Notes: generated by a model not told the origin, from the letters alone. DNA of 64,000 bases from UM-FILTER-33-9 sp964530235 (GCA_964530235.1 CAZGYB010000005.1:62001-126000); one strand, 5' to 3'. Counted from the stretch's first letter, positions 54,331-62,916 are shown. Program-made: numbers and translations.

Positions 54331-56025
54331 ATGTACAAAATTCGATTTGTCCCTCTGGGTGGCATTGTTGGCGTTACCAAAAACATGTATCTGTATGAGA
54401 TTTATCAGAGGAAAGATGAAAACAATAACACTTCAGATCAATACAATCTTCAAGATATATTAATAATCGACTGCGGAATTGGTTTTCCGCTTGAAAAAGA
54501 ATTAGGGGTTGATTTTGTTATTCCGGATATTAGTTATCTCAAGGATAAAAAAGACAAAATACGAGCGGTTTTTTTAACTCATGGGCATGAAGATCATATT
54601 TCAGCCCTACCCTACCATTATGAAGACTTAGGTAAGCCACCGGTTTATGCAAGCAGATTGACTGCCTCGTTTGTTGAGCATAAGTTCAAAGAGTTTCATA
54701 TTCCCATAAAAGTTGAAATTGTCGATTATCAGCGCTTGTATCAGCTGGGAGGTTTTATGATAAAAGGAATACGGATGACTCACTCGATTCCAGATACGAT
54801 GCATTTACTGATAAAAACCCCAGTCGGAGATTTTTATCACGGTCCGGACTTTAAACTTGATCTGACTCCCCCGTATGGATCGAGTCCTGATTTTTATGAA
54901 ATAACCAAAGCGGGACATGACGGATTAGTATGTTTACTTTCTGACTGTTTGGGTGCAGAGAGGGACGGGCTAACCCTTTCGGAAGCGATTGTGGGTGAAA
55001 CATTTGAAAACGAAATGCGAAAAACAAAAGGAAAATTTTTTATGACTACGTTTTCTTCAAACATTTCGCGGATCCGTCAGTGCGTGGAAAGCGCAATAAA
55101 ATTTAACCGCAAAATTGTTTTTTTAGGCAGGTCAATGCGTGAAAATACGCGTATTGCTCAAGAAATTAAATATCTGCCGATACCGGCAACACTTGTTGGA
55201 AAAGAGGAGGATGTCATGAAACTTCCTCCGAACAAGATATGTTTAATTGTAGCCGGTTCACAAGGCCAGTATGGCTCTGCCCTTTCGAAAATCGCTTTGA
55301 AAATGAACAAAAATATTAAAGTAAAACCCGGAGACAAGATTATTTTTTCATCTGACCCAATTCCTGGGAATGAACATGAAGTGTACGCGCTCATTGAGGA
55401 ATTGACCCTGCAAGGGGCAGATGTGGTCTACTCTGATATTCAGGATCAGCTTCATGCATCCGGCCATGGAAATAAAGAAGATTTAAAATTTATGATACGG
55501 TTCACCAATCCAAAATATTTTCTTCCCATTGGGGGAACCATTCGGCACCAACAGCAGTACCGGAAGATGGTTGGAGAGCTTGGGTATGATGAAAAGAACG
55601 TGTTTCTGCTTCAGGAGGGGCAGACGGTTTGGTTTACCAGAGAAAAAGCACAAAAAGGAGATGATGTTGAAACTAAAAATATTTATGTTGATGCATATGG
55701 GATTGGTGACGTTGGCCAAGCGATTCTTCGTGAACGCAAGTCTCTTTCCTCTGACGGAATTGTCGCTGCAGTGTTAGCGGTTAACAACTCAGGGGCCCTT
55801 GTATCACCACCAAAAATTCTTTCAAAAGGATTTGTTTTTGAGAAAGTCCAGGGAACTCTTTTTGATTCTGCAACAAGACTTATTACTTCTGTTATGCAGA
55901 AAACAGGCGGAATACCGGAAGACACAACAGGCATTAAACGCAAAATACTGGGCGAACTTGAGGAATTTTTGTTTAAAGAAACCGGGAGAAAACCTCTGAT
56001 TATTGTTGATGTTATTCGAGTTTAA
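54331..56025 (+). CDS. rnj: Ribonuclease J
   Basis: Metallo-beta-lactamase/beta-CASP endo- and 5'-exonuclease for mRNA decay and rRNA maturation. 564 aa from ATG 54331. Seen: FVPLGGIVGVTKNMYLYE, DCGIGFP, the zinc motif LTHGHEDHISALPY (~85), MTHSIPDT, FYHGPDFKLD, and beta-CASP SQGQYGSALSKIA and DQLHASGHGNKEDL. A C-terminal domain (~450-564) is present. The frame begins at GTG 54325, but ATG 54331 fits the family start. TATACT (54303-54308) predicts a ~16-nt leader. recR follows after 3 nt. Confidence 0.95.
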   Translation: MYKIRFVPLGGIVGVTKNMYLYEIYQRKDENNNTSDQYNLQDILIIDCGIGFPLEKELGVDFVIPDISYLKDKKDKIRAVFLTHGHEDHISALPYHYEDLGKPPVYASRLTASFVEHKFKEFHIPIKVEIVDYQRLYQLGGFMIKGIRMTHSIPDTMHLLIKTPVGDFYHGPDFKLDLTPPYGSSPDFYEITKAGHDGLVCLLSDCLGAERDGLTLSEAIVGETFENEMRKTKGKFFMTTFSSNISRIRQCVESAIKFNRKIVFLGRSMRENTRIAQEIKYLPIPATLVGKEEDVMKLPPNKICLIVAGSQGQYGSALSKIALKMNKNIKVKPGDKIIFSSDPIPGNEHEVYALIEELTLQGADVVYSDIQDQLHASGHGNKEDLKFMIRFTNPKYFLPIGGTIRHQQQYRKMVGELGYDEKNVFLLQEGQTVWFTREKAQKGDDVETKNIYVDAYGIGDVGQAILRERKSLSSDGIVAAVLAVNNSGALVSPPKILSKGFVFEKVQGTLFDSATRLITSVMQKTGGIPEDTTGIKRKILGELEEFLFKETGRKPLIIVDVIRV

Positions 56026-56028
56026 CCC

Positions 56029-56661
56029 ATGGCAAAACTACCCCGAAGTTTGCAGAATGTTGCCCTTTTTTTTGAGCGATTACCGGGAATTGGCGTAAAA
56101 ACTGCAAACAGACTCGCCATGTATTTGCTTCGTATTCCCGAAAAAGACTTAAGAGTAATCGGTGAACAGATTTCACAGCTTAAAAGCCGGACTAAAATGT
56201 GCAGGAACTGCATGAATCTAACTGAAGAAGATATGTGCGAGGTATGCAATGATCCAATGAGGGATAAAGGGACAATTACCGTAGTTGAAACCGCGCTTGA
56301 TGTTCTTTCTTTTGAAACAGGAAATATATATAAAGGAGTGTACCATGTCCTTCACGGGAAAATTGATCCGCTTAACTCAATCGGACCTGATGATATTTTT
56401 ATTCATCAGTTGGAAAAAAGAGTTCTACAGCACTATTCATCTGGATCAGTGATCAAAGAAGTTATTCTGGCAACAAATCCTGACATGGAAGGCGAAGCAA
56501 CTGCAATGTATATTCGAAACCAGCTGAAAGATGTGCAGAAAAAAAATGCCCTTACATTTCAGATAACGCGTCTTGGGTATGGTTTGCCTATTGGCGCCCA
56601 TGTTGAGTATGCAGATTATGGAACTCTCTCAAAGTCAATTGAAAACAGAAAGGAGTTTTAA
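56029..56661 (+). CDS. recR: Recombination mediator RecR
   Basis: 210 aa. Helix-hairpin-helix FERLPGIGVKTANRLAMYLL (~15-34), zinc finger MCRNCMNLTEEDMCEVCND (~57-75), Toprim TITVVETALDVLSFE (~82-96) and C-terminal LGYGLPIGAHVEYADYGTLSKSIENR. It helps RecA load at gaps. Here it follows RNase J instead of the usual dnaX-ybaB partners, which are nearby but on the other strand (57.6-59 kb). It converges on prs with 4 nt between. Confidence 0.96.
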   Translation: MAKLPRSLQNVALFFERLPGIGVKTANRLAMYLLRIPEKDLRVIGEQISQLKSRTKMCRNCMNLTEEDMCEVCNDPMRDKGTITVVETALDVLSFETGNIYKGVYHVLHGKIDPLNSIGPDDIFIHQLEKRVLQHYSSGSVIKEVILATNPDMEGEATAMYIRNQLKDVQKKNALTFQITRLGYGLPIGAHVEYADYGTLSKSIENRKEF

Positions 56662-56665
56662 GACA

Positions 56666-57610
56666 CTACATATAAAATTTTAGTTCGTTAGCTATAAGAG
56701 ATGCAACAGAGACTTCAGTCATTTTTTCAGCTCCCTGATTGGGTTTTAGTTCGATTGAGTCTGTAGTAAATATTCTTGATATCGGTGATTTCTGTAATTT
56801 TTCAGGCGCGGATGGTGAAAAGTCATGGTGAGCTACAGCGGTAATAACACTTCTTGCGCCACGGTCAAGACAAAGCTGTGCTGCATGCATAAGAGTGCCG
56901 CCTGAAGTAATCAGATCATCAACCAGAATTGCCGTTTTTCCCTTCACATCACCGTATAAGTCAAGAGCAACGCTTTGGTGGATATTTTGTAAGTCTCGCC
57001 GTTTTTCAACAACTGCAATGGTATGGTTGGTTTGACCGAATAGTGCGTCACTGAACTTCCTTGCTCGCTCAACTCCGCCTTGATCGGGTGAGACCACTGC
57101 AACAGCGGAACTTAAATCATTCGGTTGAGACGAATCAGAAATGTATTTTTTTATGGTATCTGCTAAAAGTGGGAATGCGTCGATGTTTTTGAACGGAATG
57201 GAAAAAACACCTTCGGTTGCTTCATCATGGAGATTAACGGTGTACACTTTATAAAAACCAATGGATTCGAGAAAGGTAATCACAACATTTGCGCTGACAC
57301 ACTCTCCTGTTCTATGCTGAACATCCTGACGGGCATATCCAAAATAAGGAATAACTGCAATTACTTTATCTGCTTCTTGTCTTCGAAGTGCATCGCAGAA
57401 AAAAAACAACTCTATAAGATGAGTGTCAGAAGGATTTGAAGTAGGTTGAATAACTGCACAAACATCATTTTTAACGGAATCTTCTATACGAACCCGTATT
57501 TCTGAGTTTTCGAAACGGACTACCTCTGAACGGGCCAATGGAACATGCAGTTGATCTGCTATTTTTTTTGAAAGTCTCGGATTTGCGGTTCCGGCGAACA
57601 ACTTCAGCAT
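56666..57610 (-). CDS. prs: Ribose-phosphate pyrophosphokinase (PRPP synthetase)
   Basis: Makes PRPP from ribose-5-phosphate and ATP for nucleotides, His and Trp. 314 aa. Seen: FAGTANPRLSKKIADQL, RFENSEIRVRIEDSV, VIPYFGYARQDVQHRTGE (~95), NLHDEATEGVFSIP, VVSPDQGGVERARKFSDAL and the PRPP loop VDDLITSGGTLMHAA (~220). DQGG and Asp-rich VDDL motifs are intact. It lies 22 nt after ybaB on the same strand, likely one operon. Confidence 0.96.
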   Translation of the reverse strand: MLKLFAGTANPRLSKKIADQLHVPLARSEVVRFENSEIRVRIEDSVKNDVCAVIQPTSNPSDTHLIELFFFCDALRRQEADKVIAVIPYFGYARQDVQHRTGECVSANVVITFLESIGFYKVYTVNLHDEATEGVFSIPFKNIDAFPLLADTIKKYISDSSQPNDLSSAVAVVSPDQGGVERARKFSDALFGQTNHTIAVVEKRRDLQNIHQSVALDLYGDVKGKTAILVDDLITSGGTLMHAAQLCLDRGARSVITAVAHHDFSPSAPEKLQKSPISRIFTTDSIELKPNQGAEKMTEVSVASLIANELKFYM

Positions 57611-57632
57611 ATGTTGTTAAAATAATGAAAAC

Positions 57633-57893
57633 TTATTGTTGTTGAGAAATTTCAATCAGTTTTTTTGCAGCGAGTTCCTGGGTTTTTTTAACCGCTTCAC
57701 TAATCGCTTCCGCAATTCGGTTTTCAATAACTCCATCAACCGTAACTTCCAGAATTTGCTGATCACCTCGCATAAGAATTTTTACTCCGTTTCGTTCAAT
57801 AGTTACCTGTTCCTGCTGGAGGGCAGCTTGCATTTTTTGTGCTTGCTGTTGGAGTTTTTGTAAGTCGCCGAGTCCTGACAATGGATTGTTCAT
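57633..57893 (-). CDS. YbaB/EbfC nucleoid-associated protein
   Basis: 86 aa. NPLSGLGDLQKLQQQAQKMQAALQQEQVTIERNGVKILMRGDQQILEVTVD is the DNA-binding YbaB pattern, with a C-terminal helix AISEAVKKTQELAAKKL. Small dimeric DNA-binding protein. It lies 101 nt downstream of dnaX, the usual neighbour. A TATAAC box is seen 12 nt upstream of the ATG. Confidence 0.93.
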   Translation of the reverse strand: MNNPLSGLGDLQKLQQQAQKMQAALQQEQVTIERNGVKILMRGDQQILEVTVDGVIENRIAEAISEAVKKTQELAAKKLIEISQQQ

Positions 57894-57994
57894 AATGAGA
57901 AAAAAGTTATAATGTTGAAAGTAATAACAGTTGATATAAATATACTTTTTCTGTAAACCGTTACGACTTTTATATATTATAGCACTAAAAATTA

Positions 57995-59050
57995 CTACTT
58001 ATCGAATCGTTTATTATGAAACTCAACAATAGCAATCTCAAGGGGAAGGGACTCGATTGGAGAGTACTTGAGATTACTGTAGGCTTCCTGTAACAGTTTC
58101 ATCAGCAAAATAATCTGACTGAGAGATAAAGCAAACTGAGCTTTTCCCTCTGAAACAGCCTCTGTTTTTATAAGGAGTTCCTGGTGCAGTTCTCCGAGTA
58201 GTTCTTCGATTAAAATCTTGATGCTTCCTCCACTCTCGCTAAATTTTTGGATAAACTGAAGGACAGATTTTACGGACTTCATATCCGAATCAAGCATGTG
58301 AAGGAGGTTTTGATTCGCGCGGATTCCTATGTAGTTTTGCGCGTCTTTGAAGTCAAGTTTTTTTAGCATAACGAGCTCTTCAAGAAGTTTTGCTGCATCG
58401 CGGAATGAGAAGTCACTGTGATCTGCAATAAGCTGAAGAAGTTCCTTTGAAACAACGAGTTTCTCTCCGGCAGTAATGCGTTGGAGCATATGAACGACTT
58501 CTTCTTTTTTAGCTCTGCCGAAGTTGATTTGCACACAGCGTGACACAATTGTTTTGGGCACCTTCTGTAATTCTGTTGTAGCTAAAATGAAAATTACCGT
58601 TTCGGGAGGCTCTTCAAGAGTTTTTAATAGTGCATTAAAGCCGTCGGTAGTAATCATATGGGCTTCGTCTATGATAAAAATACGGTATTTACCGATGAAC
58701 GGCAAAAAAGCGGTTTCTTTCATGAGAGCCTTAATTTCATTTATTCCCCTATTTGATGCCGCATCTAGCTCCAGCACATCTGGGAATGAGGATGAGTTGA
58801 TACTTGTACAGGATGAACAGGTATTGCATGGTTCGATACCCGCATTATTCGTGGACTTTTTTTGTTCATGCAGACAATTGAGTGATTTTGCGATAATACG
58901 TGCAGCAGATGTTTTTCCGGTACCTTTTTGGCCGACGAGAAGAAAAGCGTGAGGAACCGTCGATGAAGAAAGAATTCCGAGAAGCGTATTTCTGGGATTT
59001 ATATTATCAAGCTGTGCAATTGTGCCGGGTCGGTACTTTAAATAGAACAC
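57995..59050 (-). CDS. dnaX: DNA polymerase III gamma subunit (short DnaX)
   Basis: Clamp-loader ATPase. 351 aa, ending at domain III, so no tau extension. FYLKYRPGT at the start, Walker A VGQKGTGKTSAARIIAKSLNC (~40), zinc Cys C-x-n-CNTCSSC (~60-85), DAASNRGINEIKAL, IFIIDEAHM (Walker B), LEEPPETVIFILAT (sensor 1) and RCVQINF. Start is GTG 59050, 5 nt after a TATAAT box. The programmed frameshift seen in E. coli dnaX is not needed here. Confidence 0.93.
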   Translation of the reverse strand: MFYLKYRPGTIAQLDNINPRNTLLGILSSSTVPHAFLLVGQKGTGKTSAARIIAKSLNCLHEQKKSTNNAGIEPCNTCSSCTSINSSSFPDVLELDAASNRGINEIKALMKETAFLPFIGKYRIFIIDEAHMITTDGFNALLKTLEEPPETVIFILATTELQKVPKTIVSRCVQINFGRAKKEEVVHMLQRITAGEKLVVSKELLQLIADHSDFSFRDAAKLLEELVMLKKLDFKDAQNYIGIRANQNLLHMLDSDMKSVKSVLQFIQKFSESGGSIKILIEELLGELHQELLIKTEAVSEGKAQFALSLSQIILLMKLLQEAYSNLKYSPIESLPLEIAIVEFHNKRFDK

Positions 59051-59055
59051 AAAAC

Positions 59056-59061
59056 ATTATA
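59056..59061 (-). promoter_or_regulatory. dnaX -10 box, extended type
   Basis: TGGTATAAT, then GTTTT, then GTG 59050 on the minus strand; 5-nt spacing. Confidence 0.5.
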
Positions 59062-59085
59062 CCACGATAACAAAATAACTTGACT

Positions 59086-59436
59086 TCAATATGCGAGAAG
59101 ATTCTGAACGCCGTGTTTAATCATTTCCATCACCATCTCATAGACACGTTTATTCCTTTCAGCTGCAAGTAGCACGATCTGCGGGTAACAAAGAAAAACT
59201 TCACCCAACAGGTTGAGAGTTGAAGCGTCGTGCTTATAGGGAAAACTCAAAACGGGGAGCGCAATATTTTCTTTTTTATATTTTTGCGCAATGGATTTCA
59301 TTTTTCTCGAACCGACAAAAACAAAATTAATATGTAAGGACTCGTCCAGTTTTTTATGTTTCAAAAAAAAGGCAATATCATTAGTTAACCGGCGCTTCTG
59401 TACGGAATATCGAGATGGAGCAATGATGGTTATCAT
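59086..59436 (-). CDS. ybeY: YbeY-like rRNA maturation factor, truncated before the zinc site
   Basis: 116 aa from ATG 59436 (MITIIAPSRYSVQKR). The body FVFVGSRKMKSIAQKYKKENIALPVLSFPYK and LNLLGEVFLC matches YbeY (VDDEEIR.LN..YR..D.PTDVLSFP; LGDI.I). The family zinc motif HGxLHLxGYDH is reduced to KHGVQNLLAY and the protein ends there, so two of the three His ligands are lost. It starts 1 nt after the rpsU stop and is probably coupled. Possibly a non-nuclease variant. Confidence 0.75.
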   Translation of the reverse strand: MITIIAPSRYSVQKRRLTNDIAFFLKHKKLDESLHINFVFVGSRKMKSIAQKYKKENIALPVLSFPYKHDASTLNLLGEVFLCYPQIVLLAAERNKRVYEMVMEMIKHGVQNLLAY

Positions 59437-59437
59437 A

Positions 59438-59653
59438 TTATCTTGCCCGTGTGAAAGTACGTGACATATACCTTCTTTTTTTTGCTCGGAGCCGAATCCG
59501 TTCCTTTTTCTCATCTTTTTTTTGAAGAGACGGTTTTTTATAGAATTGTTTTTTTCTCACCTCATCGACGATGTTTTCATCAATAAACATACGGGTAAAT
59601 TTCCGAAACATTCCGTCTTTTGAGTCAATATTTTTTCTTTTTATAAAAACCAT
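59438..59653 (-). CDS. rpsU: Ribosomal protein S21
   Basis: 71 aa from ATG 59653 (MVFIKRKNIDSKDGMFRKF). S21 pattern: FRKFTRMFIDENIVDEVRKKQFYKKPS followed by an Arg/Lys-rich tail (KKERIRLRAKKRRYMSRTFTRAR). A near-perfect SD AAGGAGGTG stands 6 nt upstream, the strongest with rplL in the window. Codes just before ybeY. A three-codon longer start exists but would bury the SD. Confidence 0.93.
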   Translation of the reverse strand: MVFIKRKNIDSKDGMFRKFTRMFIDENIVDEVRKKQFYKKPSLQKKDEKKERIRLRAKKRRYMSRTFTRAR

Positions 59654-59659
59654 ACAAAA

Positions 59660-59668
59660 CACCTCCTT
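59660..59668 (-). promoter_or_regulatory. Strong Shine-Dalgarno site of rpsU
   Basis: AAGGAGGTG on the minus strand, 6 nt before ATG 59653. TATAAC at 59674-59679 is a possible -10 box but is too close for an ordinary leader. Confidence 0.85.
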
Positions 59669-59702
59669 ATCTTGTTATAAAACTGAAAGTAACAATAGTA
59701 CC

Positions 59703-59752
59703 ACGTTAAACTGATACGTTAAAAACATTATAACATTAAAACGCTGAAACTG
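59703..59752 (-). repeat. Degenerate heptad-like repeat upstream of rpsU
   Basis: ACGTTAA, CGTTAAA, AACATTA, TAACATT, TGAAACT words with about 7-bp spacing; weaker than the other copies. It fills the spacer between the DHH/MYG1-like gene and rpsU. Confidence 0.4.
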
Positions 59753-59764
59753 AATAGGTAACTG

Positions 59765-60598
59765 CTAAATTTCTTTTATTAAAGCAATAAGTTGTGATGG
59801 TGAAAGAGTCGAAGGATTTGAGTCTGGTCTTTGGGTTGAATCATTCAAGAGCATATGTTTTGAAACATGAAAGTACCAGTAGGCTTTTGGGTCTTTCTGA
59901 AGGATTTTTTGATACAGTTCTTCAAGATCTTTCTGTACTGTTGGAGGAATTTTTATACGCACATAACCTTTTGCCTTATCTTTGGTGACAACAAGCTGGA
60001 AACCCTTTTTTTGTGCAAGCTTCATTGCTTCTTTGTTGTCGGTAAGCAAAACGATTGACTTTCCCCATGCAGATTTAAAGATAAACCCTTCACTGATTTG
60101 TTTTTCCGCGGAGACTTTATTTGAAAAAAGAGCAAGTGCACTGTCTAAAAAAGGAAGAGTTGTTTCAATAACCCGTGTGTCTGAACCAACAATGTATTTC
60201 AGGGTACCGATAAGTTGGTGTAGGCACAAATCGTAGCGATCTGAAGCAGGATCGGGGTAATCAACCTCAGAGAAATGATCAAGCTCAACCATGAGCTTTA
60301 TAAGACGAGCTAGGCCCTCCTCTGACTTTGATGGGATGAATCCCTTATGAAGTAAATATGTGAATACTTTTTTTGCTGCTGATGTTTTTTCGGTGGTTTG
60401 ATGATGATCAAACTTACCGAGTCCGGTATCAACATAGAGTGCATCAGGATCCGAATCAACGGCAATGGAGTTCCACAAAGATCCGCTTGCAACTGTAACT
60501 GTTTGGGAATCTTCCCATCCAGGCAAAAATCTCCGGATAAGCCAGATCGATGCAATGGCGTCTAAATCCGGTGACATGTGAGTTACTATTGTTTTCAT
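59765..60598 (-). CDS. DHH/MYG1-like putative phosphohydrolase
   Basis: 277 aa. THMSPDLDAIASIWLIRRF (~6-24) and VDTGLGKFDHHQTTE (~57-70) provide His and Asp residues arranged like the metal-binding motifs of DHH and MYG1 (UPF0160) proteins. A downstream domain (~165-250) has SAWGKSIVLLTDNKEAMKLAQKKGFQLVVTKDKAKGYVRI. The substrate is unknown; nuclease or cyclic-dinucleotide-type hydrolysis are known for relatives but not shown here. Overlaps proS by ATGA. Confidence 0.65.
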   Translation of the reverse strand: MKTIVTHMSPDLDAIASIWLIRRFLPGWEDSQTVTVASGSLWNSIAVDSDPDALYVDTGLGKFDHHQTTEKTSAAKKVFTYLLHKGFIPSKSEEGLARLIKLMVELDHFSEVDYPDPASDRYDLCLHQLIGTLKYIVGSDTRVIETTLPFLDSALALFSNKVSAEKQISEGFIFKSAWGKSIVLLTDNKEAMKLAQKKGFQLVVTKDKAKGYVRIKIPPTVQKDLEELYQKILQKDPKAYWYFHVSKHMLLNDSTQRPDSNPSTLSPSQLIALIKEI

Positions 60599-62310
60599 GA
60601 GGTTATTAATCTTTTAATGAGCGACTCAACATGAAGCAATTCAACATTTTTCTGAGTACGTTCTTTATATTCAACTTTATCTCCTGTTTTAGGCGAAATT
60701 ACGAGCCGGATGGGAATTCCGATTAAATCCGCATCGGTAAATTTAGCGCCGGGTGATATTTCTTCACGGTCATCAAACAATACTTCAATGTTGCTATCAA
60801 GAAGAGTTTTATAGAGATTTTCTGCGCGAGTTTTTTGTTCCTGTCCTTTTCCGATAACGATGAGATGTACCTGATAGGGAGAGATAACTTTTGGCCATGT
60901 CATACCGTGTTCATCATGGTACTTTTCGACAATTGCCGCCATGGTTCTTCCGATTCCTAAACCGTAACAGCCCATATAATACGGTTTAGCTTTGCCTTCT
61001 TTGTCAATAAATGTTGCATCTTTCATGAGATGTGAATAATGATAACCAAGCTGAAAAATATTGCCTACTTCAATCCCCTTTTTTTCAACCAACCGTTGTT
61101 TTTTATCTTTACTCATATATCCTTCTTTTGCAAGTGCAATATCTCCTTCCAGGTCCGGCTGATAGTCCCGGTCTATATTCATGTTAAATAAATCCCTATT
61201 TATTTTATTTGCTCCTCCGTATGCATTTTTAACTGTTCTCAGAGAAGTATCTGCAACAAGAATCAGTTTTACATGTTTATCAACAATTTTTTTAATACGA
61301 ACTGGTGAAATAAATCCGGGTTCAGAATGGATTTGATTTCGAATTTCATCATCGGTTGCATGTCGCAGCTCAATTGATTTGGTAAGATGTTTAAGTTTGG
61401 TTTCATTTACATCATAATCGCCACGGATAATAGCTAAAATAAATCTTCCTTTCTCATCAACAAATAATACATCTTTTATCTGCTGCCAAAGGGGTTTATG
61501 GTGAAGTTTGACTCCGTCTTCCATGGTAGTTCCCCGGACAGCATCAACTTCCTGAAGCGGAAGCGAATCTTCATTGACATTTTTATCTGCGGGAATGAAT
61601 GTTGCAACGTCTTGGTGAGCTGCGTATGTTCCGTCAGGGGTAACTAAATAGGTACTTTCTCCGACTCCTGATTCCGTAATAAACTCATGACAGTATTCTC
61701 CACCGATATATCCATTATCCGATTCGACAATATGTGTTGAAATACCGAGACGGTCAAATATTTTTTTATACGTATCCCCCATTTTTTTATACTCTTTTTT
61801 AAATGATTCTTCGTCAATATCAAATGAATATGCGTCTTTCATGATAAATTCGCGGACTCGAAGCAGCCCTCCCCGTGCTCGCAGTTCGTCACGGAATTTG
61901 GTGGAAAATTGGTAGATATTAAAAGGCATATCTTTATAACTGATCTGGAATTTACGGACTACATCTACAAACATTTCTTCAGCTGTGCCGCCAAGCGCAA
62001 ATTCCGCGTTCCGCCGGTCTTTTACTTTCATGAGTTCAAATCCGGTCGTATTGGTGCGGTTTGTTTCTTTCCAAAGCTCTAGTGGATGCAATACGGGGGA
62101 AATCATTTCCTGTGCACCTGCATTATCCATTTCTTCTTTAACAACCTGCATAACTTTTTGCTGAACACGCATGCCTAAAGGCAGAAAAAAGTAACGTCCG
62201 GCAGATGATTCGCGGATAAAACCCGCCTGAAAAAGGAGTTTGTGAGAAATAAAGGATGAGTCCGAAGGCGCTTCCCGTACTGTTTTCCCGAAAAGTTTAG
62301 AGTATCGCAT
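60595..62310 (-). CDS. proS: Prolyl-tRNA synthetase (bacterial type with editing insertion)
   Basis: 571 aa. Class II motif 1 MDNAGAQEMISPVLHPLELW, motif 2 TKFRDELRARGGLLRVREFIMKDAYSF, motif 3 GCYGLGIGRTMAAIVEK. Between motifs 2 and 3 is the INS/YbaK-like editing domain (~225-395, KPLWQQIKDVLFVDEKGRF). C-terminal anticodon domain VHLIVIGKGQEQ. It charges the tRNA-Pro encoded 7 kb away. TATAAT lies 7 nt before the ATG (62318-62323). Confidence 0.97.
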   Translation of the reverse strand: MRYSKLFGKTVREAPSDSSFISHKLLFQAGFIRESSAGRYFFLPLGMRVQQKVMQVVKEEMDNAGAQEMISPVLHPLELWKETNRTNTTGFELMKVKDRRNAEFALGGTAEEMFVDVVRKFQISYKDMPFNIYQFSTKFRDELRARGGLLRVREFIMKDAYSFDIDEESFKKEYKKMGDTYKKIFDRLGISTHIVESDNGYIGGEYCHEFITESGVGESTYLVTPDGTYAAHQDVATFIPADKNVNEDSLPLQEVDAVRGTTMEDGVKLHHKPLWQQIKDVLFVDEKGRFILAIIRGDYDVNETKLKHLTKSIELRHATDDEIRNQIHSEPGFISPVRIKKIVDKHVKLILVADTSLRTVKNAYGGANKINRDLFNMNIDRDYQPDLEGDIALAKEGYMSKDKKQRLVEKKGIEVGNIFQLGYHYSHLMKDATFIDKEGKAKPYYMGCYGLGIGRTMAAIVEKYHDEHGMTWPKVISPYQVHLIVIGKGQEQKTRAENLYKTLLDSNIEVLFDDREEISPGAKFTDADLIGIPIRLVISPKTGDKVEYKERTQKNVELLHVESLIKRLITS

Positions 62311-62317
62311 AAATACA

Positions 62318-62323
62318 ATTATA
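62318..62323 (-). promoter_or_regulatory. proS -10 box, extended type, 7 nt before the start
   Basis: TGCTATAAT-TGTATTT-ATG on the minus strand, leaderless or nearly so. Confidence 0.6.
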
Positions 62324-62357
62324 GCAGTTTAGTGAGATGAAGTGTTCAGGAAGCTAA

Positions 62358-62912
62358 TTATGTTTTTGAAACCGAGTACCCAAGCTTGTCTAAGACTTTT
62401 CCGACTGTTTCAAGCGGGCCGGATGAATAGGTATCGATGACAAGATGATAATACTTACTATCAAAAAAGTTAAAGTCTCCGTAGATTCGCTTCCATTCTT
62501 TAAAGTTTATTTCCTCTCGTTCTTTAATAAATTTTTTTGCATCTTCGACAGATATTCTATCTCGGTTTGCTACTCTGTCAACCCGAAGGGCGTCACTATT
62601 GCAAACAAGGAGTACCCGGAGTGTGTCCTTTAAATCTCTTGCCATAAATCCCGCTAGCCATGCTTCAATAACATAGTTTCCTTCTTTGGTGAGGAGCCTT
62701 TTCGTGCGTTCATCGAGTTTGTTATGAAAGTCTGTATCGGCAAGACTTGCCAGAGGTTGTACATACTCTTTTGTAAAGTCTCTCAATAGTTGACCTCCTG
62801 AAGTGAATTTCCAGCCAAGAGGTTCAAGATTCGGCTTTAGGTTGTTAAGGAGCGTATTTTTACCGGTTGATACTCCTCCGGAAATCGTAAGGTTTCTGTA
62901 TTTTAACGTCAT
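62358..62912 (-). CDS. cmk: Cytidylate kinase-like protein (short, archaeal-type)
   Basis: 184 aa. P-loop ISGGVSTGKNTLL (~10-22), SGGQLLRDF (~38), NYVIEAWLAGFMARDL, RVDRVANRDRISVEDAKKFIKEREEIN and FFDSKYYHLVIDTYSSGP. The REE/W...Y and FD...Y.L.IDT patterns fit short CMP kinases. It phosphorylates CMP/dCMP. It lies 4 nt upstream of the proS region and follows rseP by 4 nt, likely one operon with rseP. Confidence 0.82.
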   Translation of the reverse strand: MTLKYRNLTISGGVSTGKNTLLNNLKPNLEPLGWKFTSGGQLLRDFTKEYVQPLASLADTDFHNKLDERTKRLLTKEGNYVIEAWLAGFMARDLKDTLRVLLVCNSDALRVDRVANRDRISVEDAKKFIKEREEINFKEWKRIYGDFNFFDSKYYHLVIDTYSSGPLETVGKVLDKLGYSVSKT

Positions 62913-62916
62913 ATAA

